From: Amphritea japonica ATCC BAA-1530
GTDB taxonomy: Bacteria; Pseudomonadota; Gammaproteobacteria; Pseudomonadales; Balneatricaceae
Direction of reading: 5' to 3'
Assembly: GCF_016592435.1 (NCBI RefSeq)
Contig: NZ_AP014545.1
Location: 3,232,693 to 3,296,692, forward strand
Length of the DNA: 64,000 nt
Shown: positions 36,074 through 48,547 of the stretch, piece by piece
How the letters are laid out: each line of letters opens with the position of its first letter
Position numbering within the stretch: position 1 is the first letter of the stretch
Position numbers and translations under genes: made by a program
The notes under the pieces: model-generated
Seen by the model: the letters and a program-made list of their open reading frames with translations, nothing else
Told to the model about the DNA's origin: nothing
Databases searched by the model: none

Positions 36074-36766
36074 TCAGAAGTAGTCGCTAATCGAATCCAG
36101 TTTAAGCGCGGTGATATAACGCTGGATCACTTCCCGGCCATCCGTAAACGCAAGACCCAGTTGCTGCTCTCCGGCAGAGATAGACATGAGCCGGACCTTG
36201 ATGTCTGACGCACTTTCATCAAAAGGCAGCTGAAGCTTTAGTACGCAATCCTGATTCTCACTCTTAACAGAGGTCATTGACTGAAGCGTCTCATCGTCAG
36301 TGACTTTTAACAAACAGCCTCCGGTACTGAAATTTATCATGACACACTCAACGTTCATTTCTCCGGCTACCAATTCAGCTGGAATAGCACAGGGGTAACG
36401 AGGTTCTTTACGTAACAAACGTGACTGAATTTCTTTCGGATAGCTAGATATTAATAGCTTCCCTCCCTTAAGAAACAGGTCAACAACCTGACTTTCAAAA
36501 GCAAACACCCGGCCATTAGAGATCAACCGCATCACCAGTTTGCGATTACCTTTAAAGCAATCTCTATAGGTTAATTCATCCGACCCCATCCCTGCTTTCT
36601 TCAATTGCGACACGGCCGGTAAGCGCGTGATGATGACCTGACCATCAATACCAAAAAAACGAGATACATATTTTAGTTCGCCTCTGGTATCACTCACCTG
36701 AATAACGCTACCCTGATCAATCTTTGGTAACTCCTTCAATACCACTGTTTCGGTATCTGCAGTCAT
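36074..36766 (-). CDS. YcgR-type PilZ flagellar brake-like protein
   Basis: 230 residues with an N-terminal YcgR-like beta domain (about 15-110) and a C-terminal PilZ domain whose c-di-GMP motifs are R-K-E-P-R near residue 118 and N-F-S-T-G-G near 147. YcgR proteins bind cyclic di-GMP and slow the flagellar motor. The stop lies one base from the end of the convergent SelD gene. No flagellar genes are nearby. Confidence 0.9.
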   Translation of the reverse strand: MTADTETVVLKELPKIDQGSVIQVSDTRGELKYVSRFFGIDGQVIITRLPAVSQLKKAGMGSDELTYRDCFKGNRKLVMRLISNGRVFAFESQVVDLFLKGGKLLISSYPKEIQSRLLRKEPRYPCAIPAELVAGEMNVECVMINFSTGGCLLKVTDDETLQSMTSVKSENQDCVLKLQLPFDESASDIKVRLMSISAGEQQLGLAFTDGREVIQRYITALKLDSISDYF

Positions 36767-36956
36767 CTAACCTCCATCGCAAAAAATTATCTTACCTAAG
36801 AAATACTACAGCCACCCTGATGGGTCAAAGCCAGTCTCACCATTTTGGTATTTTCAGTTTTATTTCATGACCCGGATGTATCTTGCAACTAATGACAATT
36901 TTCTTAATCAGCTTTTTATACGCTTTTTACAACAGAATTTATTGGAGATATTAGAG

Positions 36957-38117
36957 ATGAAAATGAAGATAGCTGCAGCGTTACTACTCCTTACAGGCGT
37001 AAGCGTTGTTACTGTTATTGCGGGGCCTGTCAGCAACTCTGATCAGGTTCAACGAACTGACCTGCAACAGCAAGGCCTGAAAGTAGCCACCTTTGCAGGC
37101 GGTTGCTTCTGGTGTACCGAATCTGGATTCGAAAAATTGCCCGGTGTTAAGGAGGCGATTTCAGGATATGCCGGTGGACAGAAAGAAAACCCTACCTATG
37201 GAGAGGTCTCTTCAGGCGTCACCGGGCATACTGAAGTGGTTCAGGTTTACTATGATCCTCAGGTTATTACCTATGAAGGCTTACTGCAATCACTCTGGAG
37301 ACAGATGGACCCAACCGACGGCAAAGGTTCATTTGTAGATAGAGGGACACAGTACCGTCCGGCAGTGTTCTATCATAATGAGCAGCAGCGGGGGCTGGCA
37401 GAACAATCCATGGCCACACTGGCGGCTTCAGGACGTTATAGTAAGCCTCTGGCAACCGAACTCACAAAGTTAACCGTTTTTTATCCGGCGGAAGACTATC
37501 ATCAGGACTATTACAAGCGTAACCCTATCAGGTATAAGTACTACCGTTTTAATTCAGGCCGCGACCAATATCTGGAAAAAACCTGGGGCGATCAGTTACA
37601 CCCCGACTTTACAACCTTTGGCCGTGGCCAGAAAGCAAACCCGGCAACGCATGTCAGCCTCAGTGAACGCTTTCAGGCATTCAAAAAGCCTTCCGATAAT
37701 GAACTACGCCAGACGCTGACTGACCTGCAATACCAAGTCACACAGCAGGACAGTACTGAGCGGGCCTATCAAAATGAATTCTGGAACGAAAAGCGGGAGG
37801 GGATCTACGTTGACATCGTCAGTGGCGAGCCATTGTTCTCCTCTAAGGATAAATTTAAGTCAGGCACTGGCTGGCCGAGTTTTTCCCGGCCTATTTCCTC
37901 TGCGTCTATCTCGGAACATACCGATACGAAGTTTTTTATGACCCGTACCGAAGTGCGCAGTCAACATGCAGATTCTCATTTGGGACACCTGTTCAATGAC
38001 GGCCCCCAGCCCACAGGGTTGCGTTACTGTATCAACTCCGCATCACTGCGCTTTATCCCCAGGGAAGAGATGGCCAATGAAGGCTATGCAGAATTGTTAA
38101 GCCAACTCAATGAATAG
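36957..38117 (+). CDS. msrAB: exported methionine sulfoxide reductase MsrA-MsrB fusion
   Basis: 386 residues from the ATG at 36957 (GGAG nine bases upstream, then a signal peptide); the frame is open from 36867, but that extension is AT-rich and unlike a coding start. MsrA domain: G-G-C-F-W-C with catalytic Cys50. MsrB domain: S-G-T-G-W-P-S-F near residue 300, with catalytic Cys in R-Y-C-I-N. The structural zinc CxxC pairs of many MsrB proteins are absent. The pair repairs S- and R-methionine sulfoxides; the leader implies action in the periplasm, as for Neisseria PilB and the E. coli MsrPQ niche. Confidence 0.92.
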   Translation: MKMKIAAALLLLTGVSVVTVIAGPVSNSDQVQRTDLQQQGLKVATFAGGCFWCTESGFEKLPGVKEAISGYAGGQKENPTYGEVSSGVTGHTEVVQVYYDPQVITYEGLLQSLWRQMDPTDGKGSFVDRGTQYRPAVFYHNEQQRGLAEQSMATLAASGRYSKPLATELTKLTVFYPAEDYHQDYYKRNPIRYKYYRFNSGRDQYLEKTWGDQLHPDFTTFGRGQKANPATHVSLSERFQAFKKPSDNELRQTLTDLQYQVTQQDSTERAYQNEFWNEKREGIYVDIVSGEPLFSSKDKFKSGTGWPSFSRPISSASISEHTDTKFFMTRTEVRSQHADSHLGHLFNDGPQPTGLRYCINSASLRFIPREEMANEGYAELLSQLNE

Positions 38118-38220
38118 CAACGATTGACTTAACGCTTTCTCATAGAACAGGACTGAGGATTTTTTTAGAAAATAGGATAAACTGTTGGCAACAGATATTA
38201 GTTATATCAGGAGCCGCAGT

Positions 38221-38595
38221 TTGTCTGTATTTCAACCTCTGACACGATTTATCGCACTATCTATGGCGCTAACCTGTTTCACATCACAGGCTCTTGGCAT
38301 GCAACTGGAAGACCCGCGCTCTGCTGCGGTGTACATTCTCAAACAACGCCCTCTGATTAATAACTGCCTGGAGCAGGCCCAACAGAGTACTCAACTCAGC
38401 CAGATCTGGAGCAGTACCCCATGCCAGCAATTATTAGATCAGGATCCACAATTTAAAGCCGCCTGGCAACAGCTGCTACCGGAGGGCAAAAAAAATGGTC
38501 TGGCTAAAGTGCCTTATGCTCTGCGTAAACCCACGATAGAAACGTATTCTGAGTACAAGCAGCTGGCCGAAATAATTGCCAGATTAAGTCGTTAA
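38221..38595 (+). CDS. small secreted protein, unknown
   Basis: 124 residues from a TTG at 38221, seven bases after AGGAG; an upstream in-frame TTG at 38185 has no ribosome site. A signal peptide ends near residue 23 (S-Q-A-L-G). The mature part has two Cys (N-N-C-L-E and T-P-C-Q-Q) that could form a disulfide and is otherwise helical. I recognise no family. Follows msrAB on the same strand by about 100 bases. Confidence 0.65.
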   Translation: MSVFQPLTRFIALSMALTCFTSQALGMQLEDPRSAAVYILKQRPLINNCLEQAQQSTQLSQIWSSTPCQQLLDQDPQFKAAWQQLLPEGKKNGLAKVPYALRKPTIETYSEYKQLAEIIARLSR

Positions 38596-38739
38596 AGCTT
38601 GATAATTCAACAGTTTTCCTAGCATCCATCCTGCCTTCATTTTTATCCGGAAAAACATTCTTACGACAATGATCGGCACGCCCATTTTTCAGTCGGAAAA
38701 AAACTAAATTTCAAGTCTTACCTTTACCTTTTCGATCTC

Positions 38740-38745
38740 TATAAT
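38740..38745 (+). promoter_or_regulatory. -10 element with very short leader
   Basis: A perfect TATAAT lies 16 bases before the GTG start of the next gene; transcription would begin about 10 bases before the codon. The -35 side (TTACCT at 38718-38723) is weak. Confidence 0.5.
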
Positions 38746-38761
38746 ACGCCCTCTTTTTCCA

Positions 38762-39898
38762 GTGACACCGAGTAATACCTTGATCATTTTCACCATTACC
38801 AACACAGCTTCAAACCAGGTCTATGTAGGTTCAACCCGCAATGATATAGACAGCCATTGGGAAACCTTGCTCATCGCCGCAGAGTCCGGCGTGGAAGCAG
38901 ATCTCTACGATGACATTCGCACTTCAGGCGCTAACTGCTTTACCTTTACAGAGTGGGGTTTCGCTGAAAACCTGAGTGAAGCCCGAGAACTCACTGCTGA
39001 TGCGCTGGAGACCTTTAACGGCAAAAGCCTGCAAGGACTGATTACCAAACCGAAACCCAGCAAAGCCCATCGCCAGAGCGCCAGTGAGCGTAAGGCTGCG
39101 TTAGCTTTGCTTGAAGAAGCCGAACAGAAAGCCCAACTGAAGGGTGAAGTAACAGGCTCTTCCACCACCGTATCAAATCCGACTGAAACCGATCTGAAGC
39201 TGCTCGCCCAGAAACGTGACTCAGAACTGGAAGAAAGAATTGCCCGCGAGCGCAAAGAAACGCTGGAGATGGCAAAAGTACTTGCCAGAATGGATTCCCG
39301 TAAACGCAGCAAAACATCCAAGGCAAAACCTAAAACCGCTAAACCAGCGGCCAGATCAGCCACGCCAAAACTCGCCGATGGTAAAGTCGGTTCTGCCAAG
39401 CAGGAAAAGCTGATACGGGAAAAAATTGAGCAGGAACGGGAATCTCGCGAAGCCGGGAAAATCTCTCGCCAAAAAGCAGAAGCCCAGGAGATGGCGGACG
39501 TCATGTCACGTATCGATGCCCGGGCTCAGGGACTGCGAAAGACCAAACCTAAAGCCAAGCCCAAGTCTGCCATCGGCCGCACGACCCTGTCGATCAAGAA
39601 GCCGGTAGCGCCTTTAAAAGAGACTCGATTGGAGCTGGATAGAGATATCAAGCTAAGTGCAGATATCTCACTAATGCAACAGGAAAAAACCAGCGGTACG
39701 GCTGGGTTGCCATTGACCGAAAAAGTCACATCGGGTGTTCGCTTTAAGGAACACGCAGGGCTAAACAAAGAGCAAAAAATTGCTCACAGCATTGCCCGTT
39801 ATCGTAATACCGCAACACCTGCAAAAAAACAGCCTGGCGTGGGACAGCAGGAGCTTATCAGTTCCCTACAAGCCCGCCTGGCTCAACGAAAAAGCTAA
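38762..39898 (+). CDS. degenerate GIY-YIG-like protein with repeated basic coiled coil
   Basis: 378 residues from a GTG with no ribosome site; the transcript may be almost leaderless. Residues 5-95 resemble a GIY-YIG fold (Y-V-G-S-T-R-N early, later L-Y-D-D-I-R-T-S-G and an E-A-R-E-L helix), but the leading GIY is not intact. Two copies of a charged module follow: an E-R-I-x-x-E-R helix, then E-M-A-x-V-x-x-R-x-D-x-R, then a Lys/Pro/Ala-rich tract (near 150-195 and 215-270). The tail is basic. DNA or RNA binding is plausible. Its last four bases overlap the convergent acpH gene. Confidence 0.8.
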   Translation: MTPSNTLIIFTITNTASNQVYVGSTRNDIDSHWETLLIAAESGVEADLYDDIRTSGANCFTFTEWGFAENLSEARELTADALETFNGKSLQGLITKPKPSKAHRQSASERKAALALLEEAEQKAQLKGEVTGSSTTVSNPTETDLKLLAQKRDSELEERIARERKETLEMAKVLARMDSRKRSKTSKAKPKTAKPAARSATPKLADGKVGSAKQEKLIREKIEQERESREAGKISRQKAEAQEMADVMSRIDARAQGLRKTKPKAKPKSAIGRTTLSIKKPVAPLKETRLELDRDIKLSADISLMQQEKTSGTAGLPLTEKVTSGVRFKEHAGLNKEQKIAHSIARYRNTATPAKKQPGVGQQELISSLQARLAQRKS

Positions 39899-40503
39899 CC
39901 ACCTGTTTGATCAGCTTTCCCATCCGCGATATAAGGTGATGAGAACTGTTCAATAAGGTCAGGCAGAAACTGTTTAAAACCGGTTTCAAACTGGGGGTAG
40001 TGCAGCGCAAGCTCCTCCCCCACGCCACCAAAGTTATTGCCAAAGCGTATTCTTCCCGCAACCCGTTCCAGCGCATAAGCAACACCGTCCAGTGTTTCAT
40101 AAGCCCTGAACCAGTCACTCTCAATCATTCTCAGGGTCACCTGCTGCATCCTCTCCGGCATCATTGACTGACCTGCCAAGAGGTCCCGATATAGGTCGTT
40201 AACCACCTGTTGTTTAGGCTGTTTGCTATACAGAGACCAGTGCTTAAGCAAATAATGATCAAACAAAACATCCAGCGCAATACCGGCAAAACGTCGCCTT
40301 TGAGTAGTGAAGCTACGCTTCATCTGCAGAACCTGCGGGTGCTGATCGGTAAACTGATCTACCCGTCGGTGGTTGATTAAGCCCTGAAGAACATCAGCGG
40401 TAAGGCTATGCTGGTTAACGCCACGGGCAAAGTCACCCAGCAGATTCCCCACGCGAGATTCAACCGTAGGCTCAGCCAACACAAGATGCGCAAAGAAATT
40501 CAA
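39895..40503 (-). CDS. acpH: acyl carrier protein phosphodiesterase
   Basis: 202 residues. The N-terminal M-N-F-F-A-H-L-V-L-A and the G-N-L-L-G-D-F, H-R-R-V-D and F-D-H-Y-L segments match AcpH, an HD-type phosphodiesterase that removes the 4'-phosphopantetheine arm from acyl carrier protein. It converges with the GIY-YIG-like gene, overlapping by four bases. A long stem-loop separates it from fadA upstream, so it probably has its own promoter or weak readthrough from fadBA. Confidence 0.92.
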   Translation of the reverse strand: MNFFAHLVLAEPTVESRVGNLLGDFARGVNQHSLTADVLQGLINHRRVDQFTDQHPQVLQMKRSFTTQRRRFAGIALDVLFDHYLLKHWSLYSKQPKQQVVNDLYRDLLAGQSMMPERMQQVTLRMIESDWFRAYETLDGVAYALERVAGRIRFGNNFGGVGEELALHYPQFETGFKQFLPDLIEQFSSPYIADGKADQTGG

Positions 40504-40553
40504 ATAAAAAACCCCGAATACAAAAGCGATAAGACGCAGTATCCGGGGTTTTC
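40504..40553 (-). terminator. terminator after fadBA
   Basis: On the minus strand AACCCCGGATAC pairs with GTATTCGGGGTT around a 17-base loop and is followed by six T residues. The plus-strand T-run is weaker. Confidence 0.75.
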
Positions 40554-40598
40554 ACGTAAGCGGCAATCCGGGTAGTTACTTACCTGGATGTATCAGGC

Positions 40599-43938
<3,340 letters not shown>

Positions 43939-44294
43939 GGTGTACTCCATACCCAGGATAATTATTGTTAACCCTCATCTGTGCGGTGGACTGTTGATAG
44001 AAAAAGAAACAGGTAAACATACGCACAGTTCAGACTTTCTAATACTAGTCGCCGGTTATTTTCCAGCAATAACAAAAAATATCTTAATCAGTAACAAAAA
44101 CGATTAAACAAATAATAAATACTTAAAAAACATAAAGTTACTATAGTAGAAAAAATAACATTTATGCGCATGAAAAATATTTAAACCACGTTATCTAACA
44201 GCTTACACCCCACCTGGCTAACCGATGCGTATCCGATTTAGCCAAATAACTCTACAATGCTCTGGAAGCCCGCAAAGAACCTAGTAAACCCTGT
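43939..44294. other. AT-rich divergent region between fadB and acyltransferase gene
   Basis: About 350 bases with no convincing gene. CTGTGCG (43979-43985) and CGCACAG (44022-44028) form an inverted repeat with a 36-base spacer near the fadB start. From 44060 to 44200 the DNA is strongly AT-rich. A FadR- or PsrA-type operator was looked for and not identified with confidence. Confidence 0.5.
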
Positions 44295-44876
44295 ATGCAT
44301 TCAACTATTTTTGACAGCCCATTTCTCAAGCCAGCACTGCGCAGGCTTTGCCGCAAATTTTTACAAGCCAAAGGGTGGCAACTGGACTTTTCAGCAATTG
44401 AGGGTGTTGATAAAGGGGTACTTATTGGGGCGCCTCACACCAGCAACTGGGATCTTCCCTATGCTTTAATGCTGGGTTTCAGCCAGGACATGCCGATTTA
44501 CTGGATGGGTAAAGTACAGATTTTTAAATTCCCTTTCCGATCACTAATGATGTGGCTGGGTGGCATCCCGATAGATCGCTCGAAATCGCTCAATGTGGTT
44601 ACTCAAGCCGCCTCTCAATTCAACAATGCTGAGCAGCTTTATCTCGTCATTGCGCCTGAAGGCACCCGTTCACAAGTAGATGAGTGGAAAACCGGTTTTT
44701 ACCATATTGCCCATCAGGCAAACGTACCAATATTACCGGCTTATATTGATTGGAAAACTCGCCAGGCAGGCATATACCGCAGTTTTAGTACCACCGGAAA
44801 TGCTGAAAAGGACATTGCCGAGATTAAGTCCCTCTATGGCGATCTGTTACTTCGCCACAAAGGGAATAAGTATTAG
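44295..44876 (+). CDS. short lysophospholipid acyltransferase-like protein
   Basis: 193 residues of the PlsC/LPLAT superfamily. The HX4D motif is H-T-S-N-W-D (near residue 53), the glycerophosphate-binding P-E-G-T-R-S is near 125, and I-P-I-D-R-S lies between. It transfers an acyl chain to a glycerolipid acceptor in known families; this small subgroup is poorly characterised. It lacks a long N-terminal membrane helix. Convergent with the crotonase gene and divergent from fadBA. Confidence 0.87.
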   Translation: MHSTIFDSPFLKPALRRLCRKFLQAKGWQLDFSAIEGVDKGVLIGAPHTSNWDLPYALMLGFSQDMPIYWMGKVQIFKFPFRSLMMWLGGIPIDRSKSLNVVTQAASQFNNAEQLYLVIAPEGTRSQVDEWKTGFYHIAHQANVPILPAYIDWKTRQAGIYRSFSTTGNAEKDIAEIKSLYGDLLLRHKGNKY

Positions 44877-44903
44877 CCCACGCAGGTAATTTTCCTCCTG
44901 AAC

Positions 44904-45674
44904 TTAAAAGCGGGAAAAATCCGGTTCCCTTTTTTGCATAAACGCTTGCAGAGCTTCCATCGCTTCTTCCGATTTTAAGCGAGCTGCAAATTGTTCTACC
45001 TCGGCTAACAACACTTCCTGCATTTGCGACTGCGATACACTTCGCAGCATCGCTTTACTCTGCCGTACGGCATCGGGAGCCAGACTAGCCAGCTTGCCCG
45101 CTTCCAACAGCGACTGCTCCTGCAAACGATTTTGCTCCACTGTACGGTTGATTATCCCCAGATCAGCGGCTGTAACAGCACTAAAAGACTCACCCATCAC
45201 CAGCAACTCAAAAGCCCGCCGATGCCCTACGAGCTGCGGTACTATCAAACTAGCGCCACCTTCAGGAACCAAGCCAAGACGGGCGAATGGCAATTGAAAA
45301 TTCGCCTGATCACTAGCGATGACCAGATCACAATGAAGCAGCATAGTGACGCCTATACCTACTGCCACACCCGGTACAACCGCAACAACAGGCTTAATCA
45401 GTGATGAAATGGTTTGCAGAAACTGCAACGGGGCCTGCACCGCATTGGGTGAGTTAATTGCGCCAATAAAATCACCAATATCATTACCCGAACAAAAGCT
45501 ATCGCCGGTAGACCCCAGTAGAATAACTCTGACATCAGGATTAGCATCAGCATCTTTCAATGCCTGAGTTAAGCCTTCGTACATTGACAAGGTCAGCGCA
45601 TTTTTTTTATCCGGACGGTTCAAAAGAATCTGGCATATCCGATCACGGGTTACGATATTTAAATATTCGCTCAC
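44904..45674 (-). CDS. enoyl-CoA hydratase/isomerase family protein
   Basis: 256-residue crotonase-fold protein. The oxyanion-hole segments (S-G-N-D-I near residue 63; G-V-A-V-G-I-G-V near 106) are present. The first catalytic Glu position of hydratases is not Glu here, whereas P-E-G-G-A near 137 keeps the second, which favours an isomerase such as a dienoyl or delta3-delta2 enoyl-CoA isomerase over a hydratase. Last gene of the fadD-DUF2889 unit, three bases after DUF2889. Confidence 0.88.
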   Translation of the reverse strand: MSEYLNIVTRDRICQILLNRPDKKNALTLSMYEGLTQALKDADANPDVRVILLGSTGDSFCSGNDIGDFIGAINSPNAVQAPLQFLQTISSLIKPVVAVVPGVAVGIGVTMLLHCDLVIASDQANFQLPFARLGLVPEGGASLIVPQLVGHRRAFELLVMGESFSAVTAADLGIINRTVEQNRLQEQSLLEAGKLASLAPDAVRQSKAMLRSVSQSQMQEVLLAEVEQFAARLKSEEAMEALQAFMQKREPDFSRF

Positions 45675-45677
45675 ATC

Positions 45678-46286
45678 TTATTCCTGTTTGATTGAAGTAT
45701 CGGGAACTTCAGGGGTGTAATATTCAGGTAACAATTCCTCTATCACCTCGCTGTTCTGCGCCCAACTGTGACAACTGTTAACCATCATCGAGGCTCCCAA
45801 CTTCATCACTTCAAGATCACTATTTGGCCACACCGCCTGAATGGCGGTGGTCGCAATAACCGGTAACAACTCATTCAGGTGGGTACATCCCCGAAAGCCG
45901 CCTGTTAGTTCTTTGCACTGTCGATGCCAGCCAGGACCTATACGAGTGCCTTCAAGCACTCTGAATGATCCAGTAATCCTGGCGCAGATAGGGAAAGGAG
46001 AAGCATCAATGAAAGCCTCGATCTGATGAATCAGCAATCGCTGATCCAATGTCACCCGCAATCCCAGATCATGAAAGGGTTCACCGGCCGCAACGTCCCC
46101 CCGCAGGGGTAATGGCACAGTCTCCGTTTTTATATCGATCATCCGCGCTTCGACATCCCACAAACCATCGTCACGAAGGTAAGCACAACTCTCAATTGAA
46201 CGCCGGTGCTGTAACTTTCGCCGGACTGGCTTTGACAGCGAACGGAATTTACTTTTCTCCGTTACCGGTTGCTGATCAGAGATCAA
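45678..46286 (-). CDS. DUF2889 family protein
   Basis: 202 residues. A conserved block R-R-S-I-E-S-C-A-Y-L-R-D-D-G-L-W-D-V-E (residues 28-46) and G-C-T-H-L-N-E-L near 133 match DUF2889, a family of unknown function often found near CoA-ester metabolism genes. It overlaps the fadD stop by four bases (ATGA), so it is translated with the acyl-CoA synthetase; a role in acyl-CoA handling is inferred only from that. Confidence 0.87.
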   Translation of the reverse strand: MISDQQPVTEKSKFRSLSKPVRRKLQHRRSIESCAYLRDDGLWDVEARMIDIKTETVPLPLRGDVAAGEPFHDLGLRVTLDQRLLIHQIEAFIDASPFPICARITGSFRVLEGTRIGPGWHRQCKELTGGFRGCTHLNELLPVIATTAIQAVWPNSDLEVMKLGASMMVNSCHSWAQNSEVIEELLPEYYTPEVPDTSIKQE

Positions 46287-47935
46287 ACTGGCTTCTCACT
46301 TCGAAGCATCCGTCGTAACACTTTACCCACATTTGACTTAGGCAAATCATCGGTAAATTCAACGAGCTTAGGCACCTTATAAGGTGTTAGCCGCTCTTTA
46401 CACCAGGCGCGGATCTCTTCAGTACTGACCTCATTTCTAGTGACTACAAAGAGCTTTACCACCTCTCCACTATGGGGATCTGGCTCGCCAATCGCAGCAC
46501 ACTCAATCACCTCTGGATGCTGAGTAACAATATCTTCCACTTCATTGGGATAAACATTAAAGCCGGACACATTAATCATATCTTTGGCCCGGTCAACGAT
46601 ACGCAGATAACCATCAGGTTCCAGAATCGCCACATCACCCGTAATAAAATAGCCATCATCTGTAAAGCAACTGGCAGTTGCCTGCTCTCTCTGCCAATAC
46701 CCCAACATCACTTGCGGGCCTTTTACACAAAGTTCACCAGGCTCGCCTGTCGGCAGCGCCTGACCATCGGCGCCAATGATCTTTACATCAGTTTCTGCAA
46801 CAGGCGGACCGATGGTACCCACTCTTATATTTTTCGGTGGATTCATCGCGACAGCAGGTGAGGTTTCTGTCAGGCCATAAGCCTCCAGCACCTGACATCC
46901 GGTTAGCTTTTCCCAGGCAGTCGCCGCATCCAGCGTCAGCGCCATGCCGCCGGACAGTGTTACTTTCAAATGACTAAAATCGATTTCCGAACTGTCTTTG
47001 TGATTACATATCGCCACAAACAGAGTATTCAGGCCGATAAATGCTGAAATAGCATGTTTACGCAGTTCTTTGATAAAACCTGGAATATCCCTGGGGTTGG
47101 CGATCAGAATATTATTGCCGCCCAACTCCAGTACCGCCATCGTGATAGTAAAGGCATAAATATGGTAAAGCGGCAACGGCGCAACAACCTTCTCCGCCCA
47201 GTGTTTATCGGCATCGGAAATAAGCTTAACGCCCTGCAGAAAGTTCGACAGTAGGTTAGCATGGGTTAGCATTGCCCCCTTAGAAACTCCAGTCGTACCA
47301 CCGGTGTATTGAAGCACCGCAATATCTGCCGGCTGGGATTGCATCAGGTTCGGTCGCTGACCACCTTTCTGATTCAAAACATCGCGTAATTCGAGCGCCT
47401 GAGGCAGATGGTAAGGCGGCTCCATTTTCTTCACGTACTTGACCACAGTATTAATCAGCACCCGCTTCAATGTGGGATGAAGGTCGGCAATCTGTGTGGT
47501 AAAAACATACTTTATGCCGGTGTTGGCAATAATCTTATCAACATTATGCGCCACGCCTTTATACACCACCAACGCCTTAGCACCCGAGTCATTAAACTGA
47601 TTCTCCAGCTCTCTGGGGGTATACAATGGGTTCGTATTGACGACAATTAAACCAGCTTTCAGCGCACCAAACAGGGCAACAGGATACTGATTCAAATTGG
47701 GCAGCTGAATGGCGATACGATCACCGGGTTGCAAGTCCGTTTCCTGTTGAAGGTACACAGCAAAGGCATCGGATAACCGGTCCAGTTCTGCGTAGCTCAT
47801 CTCATAGCCAAAACTGGTAAACGCCGTGCGCTTCGAATAGTCACTGGCCATCCGCTTAAAAGCATCGACCAGATTGTTATACCCCCGGGGATTCAGACTT
47901 TCTGGTATCGACCCGGCACGTGCTTTTTGATCCAT
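46283..47935 (-). CDS. fadD: long-chain acyl-CoA synthetase (FadD-like)
   Basis: 550 residues of the adenylate-forming family. The phosphate-binding motif Y-T-G-G-T-T-G-V-S-K-G-A near residue 205, E-A-Y-G-L-T-E-T-S-P near 350, G-D-V-A near 430 and a C-terminal K-x-x-R-R region (N-V-G-K-V-L-R-R-M-L-R) are present. It activates fatty acids to acyl-CoA with ATP. First gene of a three-gene minus-strand operon (fadD, DUF2889, crotonase). A medium-chain ligase cannot be excluded. Confidence 0.93.
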   Translation of the reverse strand: MDQKARAGSIPESLNPRGYNNLVDAFKRMASDYSKRTAFTSFGYEMSYAELDRLSDAFAVYLQQETDLQPGDRIAIQLPNLNQYPVALFGALKAGLIVVNTNPLYTPRELENQFNDSGAKALVVYKGVAHNVDKIIANTGIKYVFTTQIADLHPTLKRVLINTVVKYVKKMEPPYHLPQALELRDVLNQKGGQRPNLMQSQPADIAVLQYTGGTTGVSKGAMLTHANLLSNFLQGVKLISDADKHWAEKVVAPLPLYHIYAFTITMAVLELGGNNILIANPRDIPGFIKELRKHAISAFIGLNTLFVAICNHKDSSEIDFSHLKVTLSGGMALTLDAATAWEKLTGCQVLEAYGLTETSPAVAMNPPKNIRVGTIGPPVAETDVKIIGADGQALPTGEPGELCVKGPQVMLGYWQREQATASCFTDDGYFITGDVAILEPDGYLRIVDRAKDMINVSGFNVYPNEVEDIVTQHPEVIECAAIGEPDPHSGEVVKLFVVTRNEVSTEEIRAWCKERLTPYKVPKLVEFTDDLPKSNVGKVLRRMLRSEKPV

Positions 47936-48073
47936 TTTCAGACCCTGTCAGCTTATTGTTGTTATTTTTTATCTATCGTTCTGTGCAGTAACCTGCTATT
48001 TCAGCATAAGAGATCAGACCAAAAAGTCTAATAAAATCAGTTAAGAACATCCCTCAACGCTGTTTTTTTTAAT

Positions 48074-48391
48074 TCATGCTACTGGAAACAAGGCTTCCAG
48101 GCGGGTAGCCAGCATAATATCGCCTTCGGCTCTTATCTGCCCGCTCATAAAAGCCTGCATACCATTCGTTTCCCCACTCAAGACATCACTGAAGGTCTGG
48201 TTATTCATCAACAAGACCACACTAGGCTCATCATGTTCGCCTTTTTCGAGTACACAGTTGCCATCAGAAATGGCCGCAAAATAGGCCTCTCCTTCTTCCA
48301 GCTTGTACTGAAAGACTGCCTCTAAACCCGTAGCGGCTGAACTGTTAAAACGCCCTGCCATCTCCTCAAACATCACCTGAGTATCTGTCAT
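48074..48391 (-). CDS. SCP2 sterol-binding domain protein
   Basis: 105 residues if read from the ATG at 48391, which has GGAG six bases upstream; the frame is open to 48514 (146 residues) but the extra 41 residues do not look like SCP2. The domain shows the typical pattern up to F-M-S-G-Q-I-R-A-E-G-D-I-M-L-A-T-R-L. SCP2 domains bind acyl-CoA or other lipids in a tunnel. It lies just downstream of the acyl-CoA dehydrogenase gene on the same strand, consistent with handling fatty acyl groups. Confidence 0.85.
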   Translation of the reverse strand: MTDTQVMFEEMAGRFNSSAATGLEAVFQYKLEEGEAYFAAISDGNCVLEKGEHDEPSVVLLMNNQTFSDVLSGETNGMQAFMSGQIRAEGDIMLATRLEALFPVA

Positions 48392-48547
48392 CATGCTCTC
48401 CATATTCGTTGTTTTCGACACAGATCCGGGGGCTATCATCTGTCGAAGTCTGTAATTTAAATTCAGCAGGCCGGAAACTGTCGCCCGACCTGCTGCGGTT
48501 CGAAGTAATTTCATTATCTGTTATTCAATACTTACTCTTATCACTGA

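Noticed and set aside
38905-39504. 199-codon minus-strand frame opposite the GIY-YIG-like gene
   Set aside because: Serine/alanine-rich shadow of a Lys/Glu/Ala-rich coding strand; no ribosome site or family match.
44257-44469. Alternative 70-codon frame at the acyltransferase start
   Set aside because: It lies in a different frame from the clear acyltransferase motifs and has no domain.
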